Position numbers and translations under genes: made by a program. DNA of 64,000 bases from JAGOUY01 sp964562155 (GTDB taxonomy: Bacteria; Patescibacteriota; Patescibacteriia; 2-12-FULL-60-25), in NCBI GenBank assembly GCA_964562155.1, contig CAZLRU010000002.1, forward strand, positions 38,110 through 102,109, in the 5' to 3' direction. The number at the start of each line of letters is the position of its first letter. Position 1 is the stretch's first letter. Under the pieces are notes generated by a model. It was not told the origin of the DNA. It searched no databases and saw nothing but the letters and a program-made list of their open reading frames with translations. Shown piece after piece: positions 58,591 to 64,000 of the stretch.

Positions 58591-59277
58591 TTACATCACT
58601 TTATAACGAAGATGGAGGTAAGAATGCTTCAACAGGTTACAGGCAATGAACTCAAGCGCTTTTAGCTTATGCAAATCGGTAACTGAATGAATCGCTTCGC
58701 CATCAATCAAGGTCGAAGTCGTTGCACCACCAACAAGCAATGGCGCGACCACGATAGACACTTCATCGATCAATCCCGATCGAAGAAGCTCCGCGTTTAA
58801 CGTTCCACCCGACTGAATCGTCACTCGTTCGATCCCCTGCTCATCCTTGAGAGAGTGAAACAGTTTTTGGAAATCTATTTTGTCAGGATAGATCAAAACT
58901 TCAACATTTTCTCCAAGTGTTCGGGCTGGGTGATCTGTGTTCGTGGTGACAATAATCACTTTCTTTAGCCAACTCGAAAGGTAGCGTATCCCCTTTTCCG
59001 TGAGATGAGGCTTATTATCGACAATCACCCCTGTGACGGGGATTCTTGTGGGAGCCGGCTCACGTTCGTTAAACCCAATCTTTGCAAACACTCGTCCACT
59101 TTGGAAAAAGCATGCGTCCGTTTGTTTTTCAAGATCGTAGTACTGATACAGACCTTCTTTTACTCCATCAATACGTTTCCAATCTGCATCAACATCTAAC
59201 GTATCATTGTCACCGCTTGAGATCTTCCCATCGAGGGACATGATCATGAAAAGGGTGGTATAGGGTCGGTTGGCCAT
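58591..59277 (-). CDS. RibD C-terminal/dihydrofolate reductase-like protein
   Basis: Product of 228 aa. TLFMIMSLDGKIS near the start and VTIQSGGTLNAELLRSGLIDEVSIVVAPLLVGG are the NADPH-binding and active-site regions of the RibD reductase domain. No deaminase part and no other riboflavin gene is nearby, so it may reduce another pteridine-like compound. Its promoter CATATCCT-ATG is copied at 62577-62606. Confidence 0.9.
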   Translation of the reverse strand: MANRPYTTLFMIMSLDGKISSGDNDTLDVDADWKRIDGVKEGLYQYYDLEKQTDACFFQSGRVFAKIGFNEREPAPTRIPVTGVIVDNKPHLTEKGIRYLSSWLKKVIIVTTNTDHPARTLGENVEVLIYPDKIDFQKLFHSLKDEQGIERVTIQSGGTLNAELLRSGLIDEVSIVVAPLLVGGATTSTLIDGEAIHSVTDLHKLKALEFIACNLLKHSYLHLRYKVM

Positions 59278-59347
59278 AGGATATGACCAGTGTTGAGCAA
59301 TAAAAAATTAAAAGCAACCACCCCGTGGACTAAACGGAACCTAACAT

Positions 59348-59460
59348 GAAAAACCCACCACGTTTATGATGGATTTTTGAGCGACCGTGTCTGGGTCGCC
59401 AGATACTGTGGCTCATGGCTCGACAGGCGGGTAATGAACTCGACTTTGCAAGGAACTTAA
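59348..59460 (-). repeat. Structured repeat, copy B
   Basis: Terminator-type hairpin (59348-59377), hairpin 59383-59412 with CTGGGTCGCCAG core, then the tail GCTCATGGCTCGACAGGCGG... The 355-bp stretch 59278-59632 holds this copy and the hairpin at 59499-59541. Confidence 0.75.
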
Positions 59461-59498
59461 AAAGATAAAAACACTATCAGATCATCTATAATGAACAA

Positions 59499-59541
59499 GA
59501 CCGCGTGCTTTTGCTCCCGAGGAGAAAGAAAGCACACGGTC
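59499..59541 (-). terminator. Hairpin after the 59633-59968 gene
   Basis: GACCGCGTGCTTT and AAAGCACACGGTC, 13-bp arms with one mismatch, followed by TTGTTCATT on the minus strand. Confidence 0.55.
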
Positions 59542-59632
59542 CCATCCTTATACAGAAGGCGCTAAGGATAAAGGAAAGAAGGTAAAAGAAGTGAGCCTTA
59601 CGAAACATTCCATCGCGAAGAGCTTGAAAACG

Positions 59633-59968
59633 TCACTCAACATCGCCCAAGCGCTGATAGAATTCCTCGGTCGTGGCCCGGTCATCCCATTGCCTATGAG
59701 TCATCGTGAGAAACGCGTTGATCGTGACTGCCTCATCTCCCGGGACATCATCCTCTGAAGCCCTCAGGAGGTCGGGGAAGAGTTTCTCGAGTGCTGGCTT
59801 GACCCGTGCCCGCATCAGAGCGCTGAAGGCGTTGGTGGTCGAGTACGTAATACCCGGAAACAATGCACCGAGAACGTTGCTCAACCCAGCCTCGTTGATC
59901 TCCTCAGGTTCGACGGAAACGTGACGGTAATGCAAAATGGACCAGACGATAGCCTTTCTAACCCTCAT
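59633..59968 (-). CDS. Small orphan protein
   Basis: Product of 111 aa, unrecognised. GGGGA lies before the ATG; the promoter at 60004-60032 gives a short leader. Mostly helical (EEINEAGLSNVLGALFPG, NAFSALMRARVKPALEKLFPDLLRA), acidic end. GC-rich codons. It stands alone between repeat copies B and C. Confidence 0.6.
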   Translation of the reverse strand: MRVRKAIVWSILHYRHVSVEPEEINEAGLSNVLGALFPGITYSTTNAFSALMRARVKPALEKLFPDLLRASEDDVPGDEAVTINAFLTMTHRQWDDRATTEEFYQRLGDVE

Positions 59969-60003
59969 AAATTCCCCAAAGGTGAGCGGGAGTGCTCAAG
60001 AAT

Positions 60004-60032
60004 TTATTATAATAAAAATGTCTTTTTGTCAA
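60004..60032 (-). promoter_or_regulatory. Promoter of the 59633-59968 gene
   Basis: TTGACA, 17 nt, TAATAA (a TATAAT overlaps with 15-nt spacing). Confidence 0.75.
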
Positions 60033-60128
60033 CTAAAATACCTTATCTAACGGTGCTTGTGCTCCATATCCATCACGTCCTCACATAAATATTATATGAA
60101 ACAAACGATGTCCGAAACATAGGACAAC

Positions 60129-60225
60129 AAATAAGCACCACATTTGTGGTGCTTATTTGATTGACCGTGTCTGGGTCACCAGACACGGTCGCTCATGGCT
60201 CGACGGGCGGGTTAAGTACCTGACA
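60129..60225 (-). repeat. Structured repeat, copy C
   Basis: Perfect 13-bp terminator (60129-60158), perfect 12-bp hairpin GACCGTGTCTGG/CCAGACACGGTC (60163-60190), then GCTCATGGCTCGACGGGCGG. The 331-bp stretch 59969-60299 holds the promoter above, this copy and the next promoter. Confidence 0.8.
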
Positions 60226-60230
60226 CGATA

Positions 60231-60259
60231 TTTACTTTTTCAAAAAATCTCTTTAATAT
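60231..60259 (+). promoter_or_regulatory. Promoter of the 60300-60476 small gene
   Basis: TTTACT, 17 nt, TAATAT, directly after repeat copy C. Confidence 0.6.
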
Positions 60260-60299
60260 AAACAAGTTCTCGAACGATAGCACATCGCAGGAGAGAAGC

Positions 60300-60476
60300 A
60301 TGAAAGACAAGGGCAGGTCTCTCACCACTGAAGCCGCCTCAGTTCCGTCTGTCCCCAGTCGAGACGCATCTCTGCGCAATCCACAGATCTTCCTTCCGAG
60401 ATGCATGTGGACATACGGACCGGCAGCACGTCTGCTGCCCCCTACTTCTTACAAACCCCACGACGAGGAATGGTGA
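60300..60476 (+). CDS. Small orphan protein of 58 aa
   Basis: The frame begins ATG at 60300 with AGGAGA 6 nt upstream and a promoter at 60231-60259; it ends TGA at 60474-60476, inside a strong terminator. The product begins MKDKGRSLTTEAASVPS, is basic and Pro-rich, and has RCMWTYGPAARLL in the middle; no membrane helix and no known family. The three signals (promoter, ribosome site, terminator) in the right order make it a likely gene although short. A minus-strand frame of 64 codons overlaps it and lacks such signals. Confidence 0.6.
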   Translation: MKDKGRSLTTEAASVPSVPSRDASLRNPQIFLPRCMWTYGPAARLLPPTSYKPHDEEW

Positions 60477-60517
60477 TCAATGGCATCACCCTCTCGTTGG
60501 TGGGGTGATGTGTTTTT
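60455..60517 (+). terminator. Terminator after the 58-aa gene
   Basis: Long stem ACCCCAC...GTGGGGT with inner GGTGAT/ATCACC, followed by GATGTGTTTTTAAA. Confidence 0.7.
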
Positions 60518-60533
60518 AAAGCATTGACCCAAG

Positions 60534-61072
60534 CTAGGCTTTATAAGAACTCTTAACCGACTTTGATTCACTCGGATAATGCGGAAAATCGACATTTGTT
60601 ACTTGGAAAAGGCATGGACGGAATACCTTTACCAGTGGTCTTACTTGAAGCCCAAAATCATCGATCTGTTCTCTTAATTGATCCAAAGAAAAAAACTGAA
60701 CTTCTTCATATTCTGCCGTGGGAGAAAAATTCAGATCGATAACATCGAACTGATACACCACCGTCATCACATAAAACCACTCCATCCCTCGTTTGTGTTC
60801 GTATTTTGTAGACCAAACGAATAGTGGTCTTTCATCTACCCAAGAAACGGTAAGTCCTGTCTCTTCTTTTACTTATCGAACCAATGTTTCCGTAAAGCCC
60901 TCACCAAAGTCCACCCCACCTCCCGGAGCTCCCACTGTGGGCGACTATCCGTGTCACTCCTACCAGACGAATCCTGAATCAGTAGCACTTTACCATCGCG
61001 AACACACAAACCTTTTGCAGAAACTCGGTAAAAACAATTAGGAAAATATTTAGAGTTTTGCAGTGGAGTCAT
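60534..61072 (-). pseudogene. Broken NUDIX hydrolase gene
   Basis: Two fragments together form a NUDIX protein of about 178 aa. The first (MTPLQNSKYF.. ..SRPQWEL) shifts frame at the Nudix box because one base is missing in the codons for Pro-Gly. In the other frame the box continues GGGVDFGEGFTETLVR, then a TAA stop stands where Glu is expected (TAA for GAA), then VKEETGLTVSWVDERPLFVW and the intact C-terminal part from residue 95. One frameshift and one nonsense change make it a recent pseudogene. Confidence 0.85.
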
Positions 61073-61150
61073 ACATAAAAATTATTAGTAATACACCTGA
61101 GAACATTCGGTATATGTCACATAAAATGCCTGTATGAGATTCGATACATC

Positions 61151-61567
61151 CTACAATACCTGCTGAAGTCCTTCTTCGACCCGTTTTTTCAATAATTGGT
61201 ATCGTTCTTCCATTTTTACCTCCCCTGCCTTTCGATGAAAGAGCAACTCTTCACGGGTCTTCGTGACGGACATTTTTGGCTCTTCCCCTGATTGAAATTG
61301 CGTTCTACAAAAATCATGCTGCGATCCATCGGGTAAGATATTCCAAATATGATTCAAATATCTGTCATCTGCGAATATTCCCCCATACATATCCTGTATA
61401 ACAAGCGCTGTCACAGCGCACTGCCCCAGGGACTTATTTGAATCCGACCCTCTAGCTTGTAGCGCTGGAAAACACGTTTCTTTTATCCATGCTTCAGCAA
61501 ATACTGTCGCGAGCATATTAACAACTTCATCTGTAAGGGTAGCTGAAGGCTCATGAAGATTTTCCAT
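61151..61567 (-). CDS. YunG-like protein
   Basis: Product of 138 aa with the YunG pattern: SLGQCAVTALVIQDMYGGIF, HIWNILPDGSQHDFCRTQF, and TKTREELL near the end; the Cys and His residues suggest a papain-like active site, not proven in the family. TATAGT lies 9 nt before the ATG, leaderless; repeat copy D ends 27 bp upstream. Confidence 0.8.
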   Translation of the reverse strand: MENLHEPSATLTDEVVNMLATVFAEAWIKETCFPALQARGSDSNKSLGQCAVTALVIQDMYGGIFADDRYLNHIWNILPDGSQHDFCRTQFQSGEEPKMSVTKTREELLFHRKAGEVKMEERYQLLKKRVEEGLQQVL

Positions 61568-61593
61568 GTATCAGTAACTATAATCAAACAATC

Positions 61594-61765
61594 AAAAAAC
61601 CACCACTTTCGTGATGGCTTTTTGATTGACAGTGTCTGGGTCGCCAGACACTGTCGCTCATGGCTCGACGGGCGGGTAATGAACTCGGGTTTGCAAGGAG
61701 CTTGAGAGGCATTCAGGAGGGGTTTTGACGCATGTGGGTTATGCGGGAAATCGGACAAATCTTAC
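61594..61765 (-). repeat. Structured repeat, copy D
   Basis: Terminator hairpin (61594-61623), perfect 12-bp hairpin GACAGTGTCTGG/CCAGACACTGTC (61628-61655), then GCTCATGGCTCGACGGGCGG and a further tail to about 61765 shared with copy E. It fills most of the gene-free stretch 61568-61913. Confidence 0.8.
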
Positions 61766-61861
61766 GCAATATCCCCGGAAGCCCCCGAGTTGGTGATATA
61801 GCTATTTTGATGAATAAAAATAAGGAAGAGCCACAAGATGGCCCGAATATATTCCCTCTTA

Positions 61862-61890
61862 TTGCGTACAAATTGAAAATCCAATAACGT
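61862..61890 (+). promoter_or_regulatory. Promoter of the receiver-like gene
   Basis: TTGCGT, 17 nt, TAACGT. Confidence 0.55.
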
Positions 61891-61913
61891 AGTCTCACGC
61901 CTATGGAGGGACA

Positions 61914-62330
61914 ATGAAAATTCGCATTTTATGGGTCGACGCGGATAAGGCGCTCCTTTCTGGCTATGTGGATGAGCTGGTCGAGCGAGGAGGATTCGAG
62001 GTCGAGTTCGTCGATAACGTAGACGACGCAGTCGCGCGCGTGCGAGATCCGCGGCAACAGTACTCTCTCGTAATCTGGGAGATGATCATGCCGCCGGGGA
62101 AAATCTTCGGTGGTCGACGAATCGATACCGCTGACGGCCTCACGACGGGAAGGTGCTTCCAGGCGTTGGTAAAGGACTGCCTCCCCAGCATCAAGACCCT
62201 GCTCTTCACCACATTTCGGGAGATTGTTCTCGAGTGGAACATTCATGACGAAGGCATGTACGCGCTTGGAAAGCGCGATTACAAGCCCGAGCAATTCGTG
62301 GCAAGGGTGTACGCGATCATGCAGAAATAG
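61914..62330 (+). CDS. Response-regulator receiver-like protein lacking the phospho-Asp
   Basis: Product of 138 aa, one CheY-like receiver domain only. The acidic pair is present (ILWVDADKA; Asp9, Asp11), but the phosphorylated Asp is replaced by Glu56 (SLVIWEMIMPPG), and an insert GKIFGGRRIDTADG follows. The Thr and Lys positions are kept (LLFTTF, ALGKRDYKPEQF). Glu often mimics the phosphorylated state, so it may be always active or work without a kinase. GGAGG precedes the ATG. GC-rich codons. No histidine kinase is nearby. Confidence 0.8.
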   Translation: MKIRILWVDADKALLSGYVDELVERGGFEVEFVDNVDDAVARVRDPRQQYSLVIWEMIMPPGKIFGGRRIDTADGLTTGRCFQALVKDCLPSIKTLLFTTFREIVLEWNIHDEGMYALGKRDYKPEQFVARVYAIMQK

Positions 62331-62527
62331 AACCCGTCGATCTCTGCGTGTACCGGCGAAGAACAGCTACGTATCTAAACGCTCGCCCGCCGCTCCCTGG
62401 ACCTTCCAACCCCTCACTGATCTCGAGCTAAAGAGATCCGTCGTGCCAGCGCCACTCGCTGCGGCCCACCCGGACGTCCGACCGTCCAAATCCCTTTGGC
62501 CTTCTCTCTGAGGATGAAAAAGGGGAT

Positions 62528-62566
62528 AAAAATACCCGTATAAAGACGGGTATTTTTATTTTTTGG
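62528..62566 (+). terminator. Terminator after the receiver-like gene
   Basis: AAATACCCGT and ACGGGTATTT followed by TTATTTTTT. It lies 200 bp after the stop; the GC-rich stretch 62331-62520 between them shows no supported gene. Confidence 0.8.
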
Positions 62567-62569
62567 TTG

Positions 62570-62610
62570 ATCATAGGATATGAGTTGTGTTGAGTATTAA
62601 AATACAGCTG
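62570..62610 (-). pseudogene. Remnant of a RibD-like gene start
   Basis: Read on the minus strand, TCAACAC..CTCATATCCTATG is nearly the same as the promoter and first codons of the 58591-59277 gene (TCAACAC..GTCATATCCTATG). After about four codons the match ends at the terminator. As at the intact gene, a repeat copy stands about 70 bp upstream. Confidence 0.45.
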
Positions 62611-62644
62611 GGATTCGGGTGCTGTCGAGTTTTTCTCAAACAAC

Positions 62645-62815
62645 AAAAAACCACCACGTATGTGATGGATTTTTGATTGACAGTGTCTGGGTCGCCAGAC
62701 ACTGTCGCTCATGGCTCGACGAGCGGGTTGTGGACTCGACTTCGCAAGGAGTTTGGGGGCTTTCGAAAGGGCTTTTGACGCATGCGGATCATGTGGGAAT
62801 CGAATAAATCCTGTG
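62645..62815 (-). repeat. Structured repeat, copy E
   Basis: Terminator hairpin (62645-62674), perfect 12-bp hairpin (62679-62706), and the long tail ending near TGACGCATGCGGATCATG, as in copy D. Together with the two features before it, it fills the gene-free stretch 62331-62855. Confidence 0.8.
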
Positions 62816-62855
62816 TCTTAATGCCTAGGTAAATAAATGTCGTTTTGAAATTTAA

Positions 62856-63914
62856 TTAGCGAATTTTTAACGAAGCTTCATGGAGTGCCGTGATAAATTC
62901 ATCAAAAATATCTAGAGCCTCTTTAGAGCGAGAGGAATTTATGGGTACAGGCGGCTTAAGAAAATCCAACATTGCATTAACAGCTGATACATGGATAACG
63001 CTATGACGATGCGTGATATAATTTTTCAACCATTTGGTTTTTTTTGCATTGGGAAATATTTCTGAAAATTTCACTCCATATACTTTCTTATAGGCTTCGC
63101 TGCAATTTTCAAAGTTTTGAAAATTGATGTAGCGCTTATCAATAATCCATCTCAAGAAAGTTTTCCCATTTTTTGTCGCTTCATTCGACTTCTCTTCAGG
63201 AAGTTTAGCGTCTCTATCAGGTTTCGAAAAAGTAATCTTAGTAAGATTTTCAATATTTGGGCGCACCCCTTCGCTTTCGAGTTCAATAAACCTAGTCTTA
63301 CAATAAGTCTCAAAACCAGTCACCGTCATTGAGATACAAAGATTAGCCATTACCACTTCGCGTAAATAATCTTCATTAGACCGCTCCGACTGTAGAATGC
63401 TGATTGCCTGTTTCATGCTTTTCCATGCCTCAATAGCGGTGCATTGCAGAACAGTTTGATCATTTAACATTATTTTCAAGCCCATTACCTCAATATTATC
63501 ATCGCCTATTCTGTATAAATTGCCGTCATCTCCAATACGGAACTGCGCTGATGATTGGACGCCTCTTGAACTAATCAACTCGCCACCAGGATTACGCGGA
63601 CCAAAATAAAGCGAAAGCTTATCTGGACTCCATGAAAATGCAATAAATGCTTCAACCATACGTCCAAGTCCCTTCAGATCGATAGCTGAGACTCTCGTTC
63701 CGGTGCCCGGAGATGCATGGAATAAACGCAACAATAAATCATCAGTTCTTTCGAGTTTAAAGAAATGCTTTCCTGCCACAACTTCAAATATGGTTGCACC
63801 ACGAACAACGGGATTGACAAGATCTTCGGACTTATACTCAAAAGTAAAAGTCCCTTCAGGATTGCACATGCTCTCGCTAATTTTCTTTTTTTCCTCTTGA
63901 GTAATTCCGTTCAT
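62856..63914 (-). CDS. Uncharacterised protein with C-terminal HEPN-like motif
   Basis: Product of 352 aa from the ATG at 63914 (TATACT 8 nt upstream, leaderless; an ATG two codons earlier is too close to that box). The N-terminal half is strand-rich (RGATIFEVVAGKHFFKLERTD, KLSLYFGPRNPGG). The C-terminal half is helical and contains YITHRHSVIHVS, a good R-x4-H motif of HEPN RNases at about residue 303, after the helices typical of that fold. HEPN proteins cut RNA in toxin or defence systems; no antitoxin gene is visible up to the window end. Confidence 0.65.
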   Translation of the reverse strand: MNGITQEEKKKISESMCNPEGTFTFEYKSEDLVNPVVRGATIFEVVAGKHFFKLERTDDLLLRLFHASPGTGTRVSAIDLKGLGRMVEAFIAFSWSPDKLSLYFGPRNPGGELISSRGVQSSAQFRIGDDGNLYRIGDDNIEVMGLKIMLNDQTVLQCTAIEAWKSMKQAISILQSERSNEDYLREVVMANLCISMTVTGFETYCKTRFIELESEGVRPNIENLTKITFSKPDRDAKLPEEKSNEATKNGKTFLRWIIDKRYINFQNFENCSEAYKKVYGVKFSEIFPNAKKTKWLKNYITHRHSVIHVSAVNAMLDFLKPPVPINSSRSKEALDIFDEFITALHEASLKIR

Positions 63915-63942
63915 ACTCATCTAGTATAGATTGTGAATGAAT

Positions 63943-64000
63943 AAAAAACCAAAACCCCACCACTTTTCAGTGATGGGGCGTTGGTTTTTTAGCGACGCAC
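63943..64000 (-). repeat. Structured repeat, copy G (cut by the window end)
   Basis: Terminator-type hairpin (AAAACCAA..CCCCACCA / TGATGGGG..TTGGTTTT) followed by AGCGAC, the beginning of the next hairpin of the family. Confidence 0.5.

Noticed and set aside
60212..60406. 64-codon minus-strand frame
   Set aside because: It is opposite the 58-aa plus-strand gene, has no ribosome site and enters repeat copy C.
61713..61898. 61-codon minus-strand frame with GTG start
   Set aside because: It lies across the tail of repeat copy D and the receiver-gene promoter; the matching region of copy E does not keep the frame.
53734..62830. Short peptide LTVSGSPDTVAHGSTGG read in plus-strand repeat copies
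   Set aside because: The frame is open in several copies but ends at different places and has no start; the conserved feature is the hairpin, so coding is unlikely.
1..64000. tRNA, rRNA, CRISPR array, riboswitch and IS element
   Set aside because: No T-loop plus acceptor pairing, no regularly spaced direct repeats, no transposase reading frame and no known riboswitch core were found. Most core genes are leaderless and have no room for a riboswitch.

Overview
The window reads as a chromosomal scaffold of an ultra-small, reduced-metabolism bacterium of the Candidatus Patescibacteria (CPR) type. An Uhrbacteria or Magasanikbacteria-like lineage is my guess, by gene style only. Supporting signs are secreted proteins ending in a peptidoglycan-binding repeat, a CxxC-x17-CxxC zinc protein with a Gly/Arg-rich head, a CAP-domain protein with two N-terminal repeats, many single-copy repair, nucleotide-cleaning and cell-wall genes, and strong use of leaderless mRNAs. 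No rRNA, tRNA, CRISPR array or complete insertion sequence was seen. There are two 100-N scaffold gaps (11525-11624 and 13893-13992).

Two kinds of gene are interleaved. (1) Recognisable housekeeping genes, mostly minus strand: rarA, an idi operon, a bcp/GNAT pair, cold-shock protein, ABC-F, greA, ahcY with an adenosine-kinase-like PfkB gene, hisS, a YerC/TrpR-like regulator, SPFH, CAP protein, DUF1697/phosphatase, TspO, ArsR-CcdA, glycosyltransferases, and a CstR-like/rhodanese/persulfide dioxygenase operon. Most have a TATACT-like -10 box only 6-12 nt before the ATG, so their mRNAs should be leaderless. (2) About twenty orphan genes with GC-rich codons, usually single, with long leaders, clear Shine-Dalgarno sites, and often their own sigma-70 promoter and intrinsic terminator. 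They concentrate at 0.6-3, 5.5-8, 9.1-12, 16.3-16.7, 19.7-20.7, 22.3-23.6, 36.1-38, 38.8-39.2 and 59.6-62.3 kb. Most have no family I recognise; exceptions are a CDP-alcohol phosphatidyltransferase, a GNAT, a DapF-fold racemase, a nucleotidyltransferase/cupin pair, a degenerate phosphoribosyltransferase and a receiver domain lacking its Asp.

Layout. 0-3 kb: rarA and orphan membrane-anchored proteins. 3.1-5.4 kb: idi operon. 5.5-12 kb: orphan genes sharing a repeated terminator, with GNAT/bcp and NUDIX between. 12-19 kb: hydrolase, csp, flavoprotein (gapped), ABC-F, greA, ahcY and kinase. 19-25 kb: MarR, lipid and cell-wall enzymes, racemase/GNAT, hisS, YerC. 25-36 kb: envelope and regulatory genes. 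36-39 kb: orphan genes. 39-51 kb: membrane proteins, PG-binding surface proteins (one frameshifted at a C8 tract), ArsR/CcdA, glycosyltransferases. 52-53.7 kb: sulfide/persulfide operon. 53.7-64 kb: a region where seven copies of a structured repeat (terminator hairpin, covarying 12-bp hairpin, GC-rich tail) separate unrelated single genes, including a NUDIX pseudogene, a 58-aa small gene and a HEPN-like protein.

The two most unusual signals are the repeat-delimited gene array at 53.7-64 kb and the contrast between leaderless core genes and SD-led orphan genes.
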